A stretch of DNA of 48,784 bases. It comes from Lysobacteraceae bacterium. Its GTDB lineage: Bacteria > Pseudomonadota > Gammaproteobacteria > Xanthomonadales > Xanthomonadaceae. The notes below the pieces were generated by a model, which worked only from the letters and a program-made list of their open reading frames with translations, was not told the origin of the DNA and did no database searches. The translations under genes and the position numbers were made by a program. The stretch spans positions 1 to 48,784 of the forward strand of contig JACSSF010000089.1 in the NCBI GenBank assembly GCA_014879375.1, read 5' to 3'. This document shows, piece after piece, positions 14,686 to 24,017 of this stretch. Within the stretch, counting starts at the first letter, position 1, and each line of letters starts with the position of its first letter.

Positions 14686-16539
14686 TCAGAGTGCCCATGT
14701 CCGAATTGGAAGAAGCCCCCATGTTGCAAGAACTATGTACCACTGCAAGGTCGCACACAGGACTGCAAGGTCAAACACAACCCTGCGATTCGAACGTAAG
14801 CACTGGAACACACCTGCGCCAGCTGCAATAGGAAGTGTTGTAGAGAATACGGCTAGAAGAATACTTGCTGGGGTGAAATCGCCCATCTGTAGAAACGGTT
14901 GAAGTTGAAAAAGTGCCATTACTACCATGAGGGCAACGAAATTCAGCCAGGCGATTCGAAATGGATCTGTCCTCCATGGGTGATGTCGAAGCATTCGCCA
15001 CGTGCCAGCAAACAAGGCATAAATCACTCCGAGCATTCCGAAAATCGCGCTCGCCCATAGAGTTGCGATGCGCCAGAGATTTGTTCGAACGTAGGTTTGG
15101 CGATCATCTACGAGCACGCGAGCTCCATCATTTCCAATCAACAACGCATGCGATGGCAAAACGCGCCCTGAAGCACGAAATAGTTGGTTCCCAGCTGACT
15201 CTAGGTCCAATGACCCACCCTGAAGGGGGCTTACACGCAAACTCTGTGCATGCCACGATACGTGTCTGACACCAAAGAGATGGTCAAGATAAGAAAAGGA
15301 CTGGAAACGGCTCGGTGCAGGTACGTACCACCCATCCCATGCATTGAGCCCAGCTGCATGCTTGTTACCTGTAATTTTAGGTTGCTCAGTAACCGCAAGT
15401 GATTTCACCAGCATTGAATGGATGCGCGAGTAGTTAGCGCCCTCGACGTCCGCATTGAACGCTATGAAAAATGCACGGTTCGATTTCGGAAATGCACAGA
15501 CCATTGCTCTGAAGCCGACTGTGTCACCGCCATGACAGAGCCCGACCGCACCATGTCGATCCCTTAGTCCCAAGCCAAGTGAATAGCCAACAGGGAGCCC
15601 GGCCTTCGCTGCTTCCGTTCCATATGGTCGGCCACGTTGCCGCATCAGTTCCGGCGTAATAAAAGTCACGCCGTTTAGGCGCCCATCGCCCATGATGAAG
15701 CGCGTAAAGCGCAGCATGTCCGCTGCTGTAGTGGTGAACTGCGCGGCGGGGCGTACACGCACAGCGACTGCCGGGTGGGAAAGCCCAGCCTCGAAATGAC
15801 CCATTGCCAAACGCTTGTCAGCCGCTGGACCTATTTGAGTAGTGAAAGCGAAGGTGCTGTCGTGCATCCCGAGTGGCACCAACAGTTGCTCGTCGAGCCA
15901 GGTTTCGTACCGTTGTCCAGTGACCCGTTCGATCACTATCCCCAGCAGCGCATAGCCGGTGTTGGAATACGAAAATCGAGTGCCAGGCCGGCTTCTGACC
16001 AGCAACGGACGCCCGATGTCGAGTGCCTCAGTGAGCGGCATATCCGGTGTCGCCGTCAGGCTGAAAAACTGCGACAGGCGCATATCATCCAAACCGGCCG
16101 TGTGGTCTAGCAAGTGTCTCACTCGGATCGGTGCCTCAGACGCCCATGGATTATTCAGGGCCAAATCCGGGACAAGTTCAGAAATAGGTGCGTCGAGGTC
16201 AAGACGCCCTTCACTTGCAAGCCGCAAGACGCCGGTCGCAAGCACAGTCTTGGCGATGGAGCCGACATGGACACGTGCATTCGCGCGCATTAAGCGGTTG
16301 CGCTCGGCAAGCCCCGCTGCTTCGGTGTGCATGATCTTGCCGTTGTCCAACCCCCAGACTGCGCCTGTAATGCCTTCTTCAATAAGCGCGCTGTTTATGC
16401 GCGCAGGCAGTGTCGCTTCCGCCGCGCCGGCTATGAACATCAAAGACAGCAGCAGAAGTGTCCGCACTATTGAAGGACAAGCTATCCCGTTGCTTTCGCC
16501 CGAAGCGAGTCGTTCTGCTTCTATTGAACGAGCAGACAT
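14686..16539 (-). CDS. Membrane-anchored serine hydrolase of the beta-lactamase (class C/PBP) family
   Basis: This is a 617-aa protein. After an N-terminal signal/anchor (LLLLSLMFIAGAAEA), residues ~45-390 form a beta-lactamase/PBP-like domain with SxxK in VGSIAKTVLA, YSN in FSYSNTGYALLG, and CHGGDTVGFR near the third motif. About 120 residues of beta-rich sequence follow, then four hydrophobic helices (ATLWASAIFGMLGVIYALFA, FVALMVVMALFQLQP and two more). The active site should face the periplasm. Family members hydrolyse peptides or esters; resistance to beta-lactams should not be assumed. It overlaps the histidine kinase by one base (TGATG), so it belongs to the two-component operon at 14686-19477. 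Confidence 0.82.
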   Translation of the reverse strand: MSARSIEAERLASGESNGIACPSIVRTLLLLSLMFIAGAAEATLPARINSALIEEGITGAVWGLDNGKIMHTEAAGLAERNRLMRANARVHVGSIAKTVLATGVLRLASEGRLDLDAPISELVPDLALNNPWASEAPIRVRHLLDHTAGLDDMRLSQFFSLTATPDMPLTEALDIGRPLLVRSRPGTRFSYSNTGYALLGIVIERVTGQRYETWLDEQLLVPLGMHDSTFAFTTQIGPAADKRLAMGHFEAGLSHPAVAVRVRPAAQFTTTAADMLRFTRFIMGDGRLNGVTFITPELMRQRGRPYGTEAAKAGLPVGYSLGLGLRDRHGAVGLCHGGDTVGFRAMVCAFPKSNRAFFIAFNADVEGANYSRIHSMLVKSLAVTEQPKITGNKHAAGLNAWDGWYVPAPSRFQSFSYLDHLFGVRHVSWHAQSLRVSPLQGGSLDLESAGNQLFRASGRVLPSHALLIGNDGARVLVDDRQTYVRTNLWRIATLWASAIFGMLGVIYALFAGTWRMLRHHPWRTDPFRIAWLNFVALMVVMALFQLQPFLQMGDFTPASILLAVFSTTLPIAAGAGVFQCLRSNRRVVFDLAVLCATLQWYIVLATWGLLPIRTWAL

Positions 16540-17732
16540 CAGTCGAGCCTGATCAACGTGCGAACGTTTTCGTTATCCGTCACGCGGTCAACTTGCCAAT
16601 CGAGGCGTTGTGCCAGCCGATGGACAATCTCCAGCCCAAGTCCGAACCCACGCGCATCAACAGTCACGCCTACGGGATTCATGATCACGATGCCGTCGGT
16701 GGCAGATTCGACTCGTACTTGACCGGCTCCATGTTGAACAGCATTGAGTAATAGATTGGCGAGAATGGCCTCGGCGATTTCAACCGGACCGTGAAACATC
16801 ACCTCTTCGGGTAGGTCAATGGTGATGGTCCTGCCTGCACTTCGAGCCAGCGGTTCCAACTCATCGACCAGAGAACGCAGCAGCGGAAGTATCGGTTGGA
16901 CAGGCATTGGATCCGGCATTCGATCCGTTGCCAGCCACAGCACAGCTTGAGCTGACCTTGAGAGTCGCGAGACCGCTCGAGAGACGCGTGCGTAAGCTAC
17001 TTCGTCGGTACGATTGGCATGTAGAACGGCTAAGCTTGTCTGTGCCGATTGCAGCGGCGTCCTTAGCTCATGGGCCAGGTGCGCTAGAAGTTGTCGTTCA
17101 TTCTCCAAGGTGGCGAGTTGAGCCTCGCGAACATCGGCATGCAAATTAAGTAATTGCCGCAACTCGAGGACGTCCTGCTCATGCGCCAGTTGGCGAATAC
17201 GGTCGGGGTCCGTTGTTCCTCTCACTTCTTCGATCAGTTGGCTGGCCTGACCTGTCACGCGCGCAACGAAAGCCCGTGCGATTGCTGCAGCCGTCAACAA
17301 AGCCATTGCGATGAGGCAGGCCAGAGAGAGCAATCCGACCCCTAGATGAGGCGTCACAGCCAACTGATCGGTGACGTCGTAAACGACCACAAGTTGTCCA
17401 CGATCGTGCGTATCCACGACCTGTACATGGACATGGCGGTGGTTGGCACGTCGCATCTCGAACGGCTCACCCGTCTTGGCGAAAGGTAGCCGAGCATGAA
17501 TATCCAGCGGCACTTCCGCAGATGGATAGACGGAGAACTCAGCAGGCAATGACAACGCACCGGGCGATGAAGCTGCTACGGACCGTGCGGCTGCCCCGAG
17601 TTGCCGGTCAATAAAACTGTCTTCAAGCAGGAATAACAGGAGCAGGCCGGCTACTGCAAAAAGCATCGCAACGCAGGCTGCAAACGCCATCCAGCGTCGA
17701 ACCAGCAGCGACTTAAGACTATGAGCCGGCAT
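16539..17732 (-). CDS. Sensor histidine kinase
   Basis: The protein is 397 aa from the ATG at 17732; an earlier in-frame start at 17756 would overlap the regulator more. TM1 is at ~15-35 (AFAACVAMLFAVAGLLLLFL) and TM2 at ~120-145 (VGLLSLACLIAMALLTAAAI), with a ~85-residue periplasmic loop between. The H-box is AHLAHELRTPLQ, the N-box NLLLNAVQHG, and a short G-box ARGFGLGLEIVHRLAQ follows; the ATPase part looks complete though compact. It pairs with the OmpR-type regulator immediately upstream and overlaps the serine hydrolase downstream. The signal is unknown; the gene set suggests cell-envelope or electrophile stress. Confidence 0.9.
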   Translation of the reverse strand: MPAHSLKSLLVRRWMAFAACVAMLFAVAGLLLLFLLEDSFIDRQLGAAARSVAASSPGALSLPAEFSVYPSAEVPLDIHARLPFAKTGEPFEMRRANHRHVHVQVVDTHDRGQLVVVYDVTDQLAVTPHLGVGLLSLACLIAMALLTAAAIARAFVARVTGQASQLIEEVRGTTDPDRIRQLAHEQDVLELRQLLNLHADVREAQLATLENERQLLAHLAHELRTPLQSAQTSLAVLHANRTDEVAYARVSRAVSRLSRSAQAVLWLATDRMPDPMPVQPILPLLRSLVDELEPLARSAGRTITIDLPEEVMFHGPVEIAEAILANLLLNAVQHGAGQVRVESATDGIVIMNPVGVTVDARGFGLGLEIVHRLAQRLDWQVDRVTDNENVRTLIRLD

Positions 17733-18420
17733 TGTCTGCCACGAATCGATAGCCAACGCCCCGTACGGTCTCGATCAACTGGTTGCCAAAGGTCGTGGCT
17801 AGCGCTTGCCGCAGTTCATAGATGTGCATGCGCAGTGGATCGCTTGCAGGTGCCGCATTGCCCCACAACAGTGTGTTCAACGCGTCTCGCGTAACGCTGC
17901 CTGGACTGACCTCCATCAAGCGGCGCACGATCAGCACTGCTGTGGCTCCGAGCACCACATTGCCCCCGGGGCCCATTAGCAATGCGGTACTTGGATCCAG
18001 GCTGAAATCGCCAGCCCTGATCAGCAGCCCACCTGATGCAGGAATGTAATGCGCCAATGCCTTGATGCGCGCGAGAAGTTCAACCGGAGCGAAGGGCTTG
18101 ACGACGTAGTCAACGCCTCCGGCGTCGAAGCCGCGTAGCTTGTCACTGATCTCGCCGCGGGCGGTCAGAAACAGAATTGGGGAATTCAACCCCCTATCTT
18201 TCAGCTCTCGACAGAGAGCAATGCCATCGCCGTCCGGGAGCTGCACATCCAGCAGGACGACATCAAAACAGGCTTCAAGCGCCAAGTGTAGGGCTTCACG
18301 GACGCTATACGCATAGTCGACCGTAACGCCGTGTTGATCGAGGAAGGCACCAAGCCCGCTAGCCACATCGAGATCGTCTTCAACCAGAAGTACGCGGATG
18401 GCTGCTGGATTCAACGGCAT
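17719..18420 (-). CDS. OmpR-family response regulator
   Basis: From ATG 18420 the product is 233 aa. The receiver domain (~6-120) has VLLVEDD, the phospho-acceptor Asp in VVLLDVQLPDGDG and the conserved Lys in YVVKPFAPVELLARI. The winged-helix domain (~135-225) ends in LRMHIYELRQAL and ETVRGVGYRF. It probably controls its own operon, which runs DJ-1-like gene, regulator, kinase, serine hydrolase. The start was chosen because residues upstream belong to the DJ-1 gene end and do not fit the receiver fold. Confidence 0.92.
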   Translation of the reverse strand: MPLNPAAIRVLLVEDDLDVASGLGAFLDQHGVTVDYAYSVREALHLALEACFDVVLLDVQLPDGDGIALCRELKDRGLNSPILFLTARGEISDKLRGFDAGGVDYVVKPFAPVELLARIKALAHYIPASGGLLIRAGDFSLDPSTALLMGPGGNVVLGATAVLIVRRLMEVSPGSVTRDALNTLLWGNAAPASDPLRMHIYELRQALATTFGNQLIETVRGVGYRFVADNAGS

Positions 18421-18430
18421 GACACGCTCC

Positions 18431-19477
18431 TCAATGAGCCAACCACTGTAATCGGTAGGCATCCCCAAAGCGTCCTTCCATGCCAGCAACCAGCGCATGC
18501 ATGAGGATCAAACGCTTGTCGATCTCACCGGCGGTGCTGCGGGCGGCCAATGCTGCCTTCGCACCATCCCGGTGGAAGACTGCAAGAACTGCGACCGCCG
18601 CTTCCTCCCTTGTCGGCTTCCTGGGGACTGGTTCATGCCCCAATGCACGCACCATCGACTCGGCGACGGACCATGTCGACCAGGGGTTCTGGCCAGTGAT
18701 CAGTCGCCCATCCACAACCGTGTGATCCAGATACTTCGGTGCAGCACTGAACTGACCTGCCTGCTGGCGGAGCACATCTTCGAGCAAAAAAGGGAGCACG
18801 TCTTTGGCTTCCTTTACTAGGAACAGTTCCTCGTCATTGGTGAAGCTAGTGACATGCTTGTCTGCCAACAGTTTCCGTCCATCCGCGAGCGTGACGTCAA
18901 TTAGTGCTGCGGGTCCATGACAGACAGCGCCGACCACGCCGCCTGCGTCATAGATCGAGGCAGCGATGCGCTGCACGTCCGGATTACCTGCAAAGTCGAA
19001 CATGGGGCCTTTACCGCCAACGAAATACACAGCCGAATATCGCGATGGATCAACGTCGGAGAGAACCAGTGTTTTCGACAGTTTTTTTTGCGCATCTAAA
19101 TCGTTGAGGAAGGCGTGGTCAACATCGATTAGGTCATCATCCAAATGGACTGGTGGTCGCCCACCTCGCGGGCTGGCCAAGTCGACCTCAAAGCCATTCG
19201 CTCTAAATGTGTAATACGCCCGCGACAACTCGGTGATTTCAAAACCGGCTGCCACCATATCGCCGGCTCTCGCCGTGCTAGTAACGACCGCAAGAATGCG
19301 TCCCCGCAGCTGTGGGCGCACGCCGCTGAGCATGGCTAAGTCTTCTTTTCTCGTGCCAGGGTCGGCGAGCGGCTGACTTTCCAGGTCAAGACTACTGACG
19401 TATGCCAGGCCCATGCATGCGAGTGTTGCCAACAATAGCGTCGCCCACAGCAGCAATCGTTTGATTTGACTTCCCAT
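18431..19477 (-). CDS. Membrane-anchored DJ-1/PfpI-family protein
   Basis: This 348-aa protein has an N-terminal hydrophobic segment (LLLWATLLLATLACMGLAYV), then a class-I glutamine-amidotransferase-like DJ-1/PfpI domain (residues ~60-270). The nucleophile Cys is in GVVGAVCHGPAALIDV, and VYFVGGKGPMFDF forms the preceding loop. The C-terminal ~70 residues are helical. DJ-1/PfpI members act as chaperones, glyoxalases or deglycases; the anchor would place this one at the inner membrane facing the periplasm. It heads the operon with the two-component system and ends 10 bp before the regulator start. The substrate is unknown. Confidence 0.82.
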   Translation of the reverse strand: MGSQIKRLLLWATLLLATLACMGLAYVSSLDLESQPLADPGTRKEDLAMLSGVRPQLRGRILAVVTSTARAGDMVAAGFEITELSRAYYTFRANGFEVDLASPRGGRPPVHLDDDLIDVDHAFLNDLDAQKKLSKTLVLSDVDPSRYSAVYFVGGKGPMFDFAGNPDVQRIAASIYDAGGVVGAVCHGPAALIDVTLADGRKLLADKHVTSFTNDEELFLVKEAKDVLPFLLEDVLRQQAGQFSAAPKYLDHTVVDGRLITGQNPWSTWSVAESMVRALGHEPVPRKPTREEAAVAVLAVFHRDGAKAALAARSTAGEIDKRLILMHALVAGMEGRFGDAYRLQWLAH

Positions 19478-19591
19478 GACCAGAGTACCATTAGTGCGTC
19501 GATGCAGGCGATGCTATGGACACTAGATCAGTTAAACATCAGATTGGGATGGTGACAGCGACCGACCCAAAGCGGTCATCAATCGTATCGG

Positions 19592-19756
19592 TTACTTCGC
19601 GTAGCTCTTCAGCAACGCCACAATCGCTTCAGCCTCTTCCGCGCGCCTCCCAGCGGAGGCTTCTGCCACCACGTGCTCGAGCAGGTGCCCCGAAAGGACC
19701 TCCATCATCAGGCTATGGATGGCGCCTTTCGCGGAAGTGGTTACCGCGTCACCGAC
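19592..19756 (-). pseudogene. RcnR/FrmR-family repressor, C-terminal remnant
   Basis: The frame ending at the TAA 19594-19592 reads AIHSLMMEVLSGHLLEHVVA, EASAGRRAEEAEAIVALLKS, YAK. This follows the end of E. coli RcnR (AINGLMREVIKGHLTEH...) closely. A TGA lies in frame upstream near 19775 and no N-terminal helix precedes it, so only the tail survives. The region between the DJ-1 and LysR genes holds nothing else convincing. Confidence 0.6.
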
Positions 19757-19890
19757 AGGGGCCGAAGTGTTTCACGACGCCCTGTCCGTCCACGAGGAGA
19801 TCGTGCACGTGACTATCGAGGTGCGGTCGAGTTAGTGGGTTAGGCCACGAGCGGATATCGATCTATCGAGCTAAGAAAGTCTCTCTCTGG

Positions 19891-20802
19891 TTATTTGGCC
19901 TTCTTGCCCACCTTCTTGTACCTGAGTGCCTCCACCACCAATGCAAACGCGGATGAATGTTGCCGCCTGTTCGGGTAGTAGAGGTGATAACCGGGAAATG
20001 GCGGGCACCACTCTTCCAGGACACGGATGAGTTTTCCCGCTTGCACCGCCCCCATGAGCAAGCTTTCCGGAAGGTAGGCGATGCCAAAACCGTCCACGGC
20101 CGCGGTGACGACATGGGGCGCGGTGCTGAAAGCGAGTTGGCCTTCCACCCTGGCGTGCAACTCACGCCCGTTGCGTTCGAACTCCCATGCATACCAGCCT
20201 CCGAACGTGGGCAGGCGCAGATTGATGCACCGATGTCTGGCCAGATCCCGGGGATGTTGCGGTGGGGCGTGCGCGGCGAAGTATTCAGGTGAGGCGACGG
20301 CGGCCATCCGGGTGGGAGGACCGATTGGCACCGCGATCATGTCCTTTTCGATCTGTTCGCCCATGCGCACGCCGGCATCTAAGCGGTCGGCAACGATGTC
20401 CCTGAGGCCGTAACTGACGTCGAACTCGACGCGGATATCGGGGTATTTGCGCAGGAACGGCATCAGCTTCGGCCACAGGATCGATGTCAACGCATCTTCA
20501 CCTGTGGTGATCCGGATCGTCCCGGCCGGTTTGTCCCGCAATTCGCCGATGGATTCGAGTTCGGCCTCGATATCGTCCAGGTGCGCACCCAAGGTGGTTA
20601 GCAACCGTTCCCCCGCTTCGGTGGGCGCCACGCTCCGCGTCGTGCGCGTGAGCAGGCGGATGCCCAGCCGCTCCTCCATCGTGCGAACGGTATGGCTCAG
20701 GGCCGATTGGGTCAGGCCGAGATGCGCAGCGGCCTTGGTGAAGCTGCGCATGCGCGCCACGGTCACGAAGGCCTGCAGATCGTTTAGCTGGGGGCGGGGC
20801 AT
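19891..20802 (-). CDS. LysR-family transcriptional regulator
   Basis: This is a 303-aa LysR regulator. The N-terminal winged HTH (residues 4-65) reads LQAFVTVARMRSFTKAAAHL, GLTQSALSHTVRTMEERLGI, and a substrate-binding domain follows (~90-295: GTIRITTGEDALTS, FGGWYAWEF). The C-terminus is Lys-rich. It is divergent from the cupin gene and probably controls the plus-strand run 20916-26151. The 112-bp gap contains two perfect palindromes suited to LysR tetramer binding. The effector is not known. Confidence 0.93.
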   Translation of the reverse strand: MPRPQLNDLQAFVTVARMRSFTKAAAHLGLTQSALSHTVRTMEERLGIRLLTRTTRSVAPTEAGERLLTTLGAHLDDIEAELESIGELRDKPAGTIRITTGEDALTSILWPKLMPFLRKYPDIRVEFDVSYGLRDIVADRLDAGVRMGEQIEKDMIAVPIGPPTRMAAVASPEYFAAHAPPQHPRDLARHRCINLRLPTFGGWYAWEFERNGRELHARVEGQLAFSTAPHVVTAAVDGFGIAYLPESLLMGAVQAGKLIRVLEEWCPPFPGYHLYYPNRRQHSSAFALVVEALRYKKVGKKAK

Positions 20803-20819
20803 CGGGCTGCTGCCTATTA

Positions 20820-20853
20820 ATGAAAATATTTCATATGTTCAATCAAATTGAAC
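20820..20853. promoter_or_regulatory. Tandem palindromes, likely LysR operator
   Basis: ATGAAAATATTTCAT (20820-20834) and GTTCAATCAAATTGAAC (20837-20853) are perfect inverted repeats with 3-bp centres, two bases apart, in the LysR-cupin divergent gap. Two tandem dyads are what a LysR tetramer would contact. Confidence 0.6.
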
Positions 20854-20915
20854 TAGTTAATCAAGCCCGGCTTCGCGGCCCACACTGACGCCACTCAAGA
20901 TAAGAGGAGCAGCCC

Positions 20916-21320
20916 ATGCAACTGATCCGCTGTGGATCGCAGCCCTCGACCAAGGGCGCCGCCGATTGCTTCACCGGTGATGTCCGCATCGACCCGCTCT
21001 TCACCGCGCCGGCACCCGCCCGCGCGGGTTGTGGCAGCGTCACCTTCGAGCCCGGGGCGCGCTCCAACTGGCATACGCACCCGCTGGGCCAGATCCTTCT
21101 GGTCACTGCCGGTTGTGGCTGGACGCAGTGCGAAGGCGAGCCGATCCAGGAAATACGGGCGGGCGACGTGATCTGGTGTCCGCCCGGGCACCGACACTGG
21201 CACGGCGCCACGCCCACCACTTCGATGACCCACATCGCGGTCCAGGAATATCTGGACGGCAAGGCGGTGGAGTGGATGGAGCAGGTCTCCGATGAGGAAT
21301 ACCTGATCGGCCCGAGATGA
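20916..21320 (+). CDS. Cupin-domain protein
   Basis: This 134-aa single-domain cupin has metal ligands visible in [17 protein letters not shown] (two His) and in [16 protein letters not shown] (second motif). The ATG follows AAGAGGAG. Such small cupins occur beside carboxymuconolactone-decarboxylase-like genes, as here, where the next gene starts within its stop (ATGA). It may bind a metal and act on or protect against a quinone-like or peroxide compound; the substrate is unknown. It is the first gene of a LysR-controlled run. Confidence 0.88.
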   Translation: MQLIRCGSQPSTKGAADCFTGDVRIDPLFTAPAPARAGCGSVTFEPGARSNWHTHPLGQILLVTAGCGWTQCEGEPIQEIRAGDVIWCPPGHRHWHGATPTTSMTHIAVQEYLDGKAVEWMEQVSDEEYLIGPR

Positions 21321-22144
21321 ACGCACGTGGATTCAAGCCGATGTGCAGCAAAAGGCTCGTTTTGCCGATGCGCACTACAACGCGCGCACGTCAGCGGTAC
21401 GGCCGCAAGGTGTTTTCAGCGGTGTTGGCACTGGCATTCGGCATCGGCAGCGTGTGTGCCCATGCCGCCGACCCTGCTGTTCCGCGCATCCCAGGAGACA
21501 AGATGATGAGTACCGAACAAGCACTTTCCAGCCGGCAGCAGGCCATCGCGCCGATCGCGGCCTTCGCTGCCACCGGCGACATGCCGCGCCTCGAGAATGC
21601 ACTGGAGCAGGGACTTGATGCGGGGTTGAGCGTCGGGGACTGCAAGGAAATCCTGGTGCAGCTCTACGCTTATGTTGGTTTCCCGCGCAGCCTCAATGCG
21701 CTGGGCGAATTGATGAAGGTCGTGAACGAAAGGAAGCAGCGCGGCCTGCACGATGAACCCGGTCGCGAGCCGGGCCCGGTGCCCACTGGCGCGGAATTGT
21801 TGGCGATCGGAACCGCAAACCAGACCCGGCTGTCCGGTGCACCGGTCAAGGGGGCGCTGTTCGAGTTCGCGCCGGCCATCGACCAGTATCTGAAGGCGCA
21901 CCTGTTCGGCGACATCTTCGCTCGTGACAACCTCGACTGGCAGAGCCGTGAACTGGCGACGGTCGGCGCGCTGGCGGCATTGCAAGGCGTGGACTCCCAG
22001 CTGCAAGCGCATATGCGGATCAGCCGCAACACAGGCATCAGCGAGGCGCAGCTGCAGCAACTGGTCGCCGTGCTTCGTGATCGCGTGGGTGCGGAGGCCG
22101 CCGATCGGGCGGAAGCGGGCCGCAGCCGCAGCATGGCCCCGTAA
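21317..22144 (+). CDS. Exported carboxymuconolactone decarboxylase-family protein
   Basis: The 275-aa frame starts in the cupin stop (ATGA). A long basic N-terminus leads to a signal peptide ([20 protein letters not shown]); shorter starts at codons 9 or 18 are possible. Two carboxymuconolactone-decarboxylase/AhpD-like helical repeats follow: [20 protein letters not shown] with [12 protein letters not shown], and [20 protein letters not shown]. The first repeat has a single Cys rather than the CxxC of AhpD, so peroxidase activity is uncertain. It is predicted to act in the periplasm next to the exported double-ABM protein. Confidence 0.85.
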   Translation: MNARGFKPMCSKRLVLPMRTTTRARQRYGRKVFSAVLALAFGIGSVCAHAADPAVPRIPGDKMMSTEQALSSRQQAIAPIAAFAATGDMPRLENALEQGLDAGLSVGDCKEILVQLYAYVGFPRSLNALGELMKVVNERKQRGLHDEPGREPGPVPTGAELLAIGTANQTRLSGAPVKGALFEFAPAIDQYLKAHLFGDIFARDNLDWQSRELATVGALAALQGVDSQLQAHMRISRNTGISEAQLQQLVAVLRDRVGAEAADRAEAGRSRSMAP

Positions 22145-22200
22145 CTCAACCCCGCATGCGGGACGCGACAAGAATTGATCTGGAACTGAAAGGCGGCCCG

Positions 22201-22926
22201 ATGGGACCTTGGAGAACATTGATGGCAATGGCGATGCTGCTGATGGCGCATGCTGCAGGCGCACAGCCCTTGGTGCGCATGTTCGAGCTGCAGGTCGATC
22301 CTGCGCGAATACAGGCATTCGATGCCGCAGGTCGGCACAACATGCAGACGTCCAACCGCGAGGAGCCGGGCGTGCTGGCGATGCACGCCGTTGTCAGCCG
22401 GGAAACGCCCGGCCTGACATACGTGTTCGAGGTCTACGCCGATGATGCCGCCTATCGGCATCATGTCGAAACCGCACACTACAAGCACTTCATCGATGCA
22501 AGCGGGCCATTGGTCAGCAGGAAGCAGCTGGTCGAAATCGACCCTGTCTACCTGGCGGAGAAGCCCACACCACTATCGATCATGCAGCGCGGCAAGATGC
22601 CCGAAGTCCGCATCGTCGAGGTCACGGTAAAGCCCGGTGATCTCGCCGAGTTTCGTCGCATCGTCACGGCGGAAATGCGGGAGTCCATGAAGATCGAACC
22701 CGGCGTCCTGGCCATGTACGCGGTGACCCGAAAGGATCGAGCAAGCGAGTGGATCTTCTTAGAGGTCTACGTTGATGCCGCGGCCTATGCGTCGCATCGC
22801 GAAACGCCGCATTTCAAGGAGTACCTGCGCCTCACCGATGACATGCTCATCGGCAAGGGCCATATCGACGTCGAGAACATTGCGCTGCAAAGCCGGGGCG
22901 GATTGCTGTTCGATGTGCCGCCATAA
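22201..22926 (+). CDS. Exported protein with two antibiotic-biosynthesis-monooxygenase (ABM) domains
   Basis: From ATG 22201 the product has 241 aa. It has a signal peptide (MAMAMLLMAHAAGAQP), then two tandem dimeric alpha/beta barrel ABM domains with matching parts: EPGVLAMHAVVSRETPGLTY with YRHHVETAHYKHF, and EPGVLAMYAVTRKDRASEWI with YASHRETPHFKEY. ABM domains oxidise quinones or aromatic substrates without cofactors, or degrade haem in relatives. The duplicate could form an intramolecular dimer in the periplasm. The start at 22201 was preferred over 22156 because the signal peptide begins there. Confidence 0.85.
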   Translation: MGPWRTLMAMAMLLMAHAAGAQPLVRMFELQVDPARIQAFDAAGRHNMQTSNREEPGVLAMHAVVSRETPGLTYVFEVYADDAAYRHHVETAHYKHFIDASGPLVSRKQLVEIDPVYLAEKPTPLSIMQRGKMPEVRIVEVTVKPGDLAEFRRIVTAEMRESMKIEPGVLAMYAVTRKDRASEWIFLEVYVDAAAYASHRETPHFKEYLRLTDDMLIGKGHIDVENIALQSRGGLLFDVPP

Positions 22927-23000
22927 ACGAGGGACTTGGGTCCGAATGGACCCATCACGAACGCAGACGCACCCCCCATCACATCCGCAGGAGATTTGGA

Positions 23001-24017
23001 ATGAAAGGCACCGTACTCCATGGCCCGGGCGATATCCGTTTCGAGGACGTCCCGGACCCCACGATCGAAAAGCCCACCGACGTGATCATCCGCATCGCCG
23101 CCACCTGTGTGTGCGGCTCGGACCTGTGGCCTTACCGGGGCATCCAGGCCGGTTCCGGGCCGACCCGGATGGGACACGAATACTGCGGCTACGTCGAGGA
23201 GGTTGGCAGCGCGGTCACTTCGCTCAGGAAGGGCCAGTTCGTGGTGGGCTCCTTCGCCACCTCCGACAACACTTGCCCTACTTGCGGCATCGGTTACCAG
23301 TCTTCCTGCGTGCAGCGCGAATTCGTCAGCCAGGCGCAATCACCCTACCTGCGGGTATCCAATGCCGACGGTACGCTGGTGGCCACGCGCGAAGCGCCCG
23401 ATGCGGCGATGGTGCCGGGACTGCTCGCATCCTCGGACGTGCTCGGCACTGGCTGGTACGCGGCCGACGCCGCGAAGGTCAGGCCGGGAGCCACTGCGGT
23501 CGTGGTGGGCGATGGCGCAGTCGGCCTGATGGCCACACTCTCGGCAAGGCAGATGGGCGCAGAACGCATCATCGTGATGAGCCGCAACCCCGCGCGGCAG
23601 AAACTGGCGCGCGATTTCGGTGCGACCGACATCATCGCCGAGCGCGGCGAGGAGGGGGTGGCGAAGATCCTCGAGATGACCGGCGGCATCGGCGCGGACA
23701 GCGTGCTCGAATGCGTGGGCACCGGCGAATCGATGCAGCAGGCGATGCAGGCCACGCGCAAGGGCGGGCATATGTCGTTCGTCGGCGTGCCGCACGGCGT
23801 TGAGATCCAGGGCCAGTCGCTGTTCTTCTCCCATCTGCATCTGGAAGGCGGCCCGGCACCGGTGCGGCGTTACCTGCCGAATCTCATCGACCTCGTGCTC
23901 GACCAGAAAATCGATCCATCGCCCGTGTTCGACCTGGTACTGCCGCTGGCGCAGGTCGCCGAAGGCTACAAGGCCATGGACGAACGCCGCGCGATCAAGA
24001 CGTTGCTGAGGCCGTGA
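23001..24017 (+). CDS. Zinc-dependent alcohol dehydrogenase (MDR family)
   Basis: This is a 338-aa medium-chain dehydrogenase. Catalytic zinc ligands are Cys in CVCGSDLWPYRG and His/Glu in MGHEYCGYVEEVGS. The structural-zinc loop is short (NTCPTCGIGYQSSCVQREF), with three to four Cys. The NAD(P) motif is VVVGDGAVGLMATLSARQMG. The closest general type is the threonine/formaldehyde dehydrogenase-like group used against aldehydes. GGAG precedes the ATG. It sits in the LysR-controlled run of oxidoreductase-type genes; its stop overlaps the GTG of a lipoprotein leader frame. Confidence 0.9.
   Translation: MKGTVLHGPGDIRFEDVPDPTIEKPTDVIIRIAATCVCGSDLWPYRGIQAGSGPTRMGHEYCGYVEEVGSAVTSLRKGQFVVGSFATSDNTCPTCGIGYQSSCVQREFVSQAQSPYLRVSNADGTLVATREAPDAAMVPGLLASSDVLGTGWYAADAAKVRPGATAVVVGDGAVGLMATLSARQMGAERIIVMSRNPARQKLARDFGATDIIAERGEEGVAKILEMTGGIGADSVLECVGTGESMQQAMQATRKGGHMSFVGVPHGVEIQGQSLFFSHLHLEGGPAPVRRYLPNLIDLVLDQKIDPSPVFDLVLPLAQVAEGYKAMDERRAIKTLLRP

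Noticed and set aside
14686..16539. Beta-lactam resistance gene
   Set aside because: The SxxK and YxN motifs are shared by the wide serine-hydrolase family; four C-terminal membrane helices and the operon context do not point to an AmpC-type resistance enzyme.
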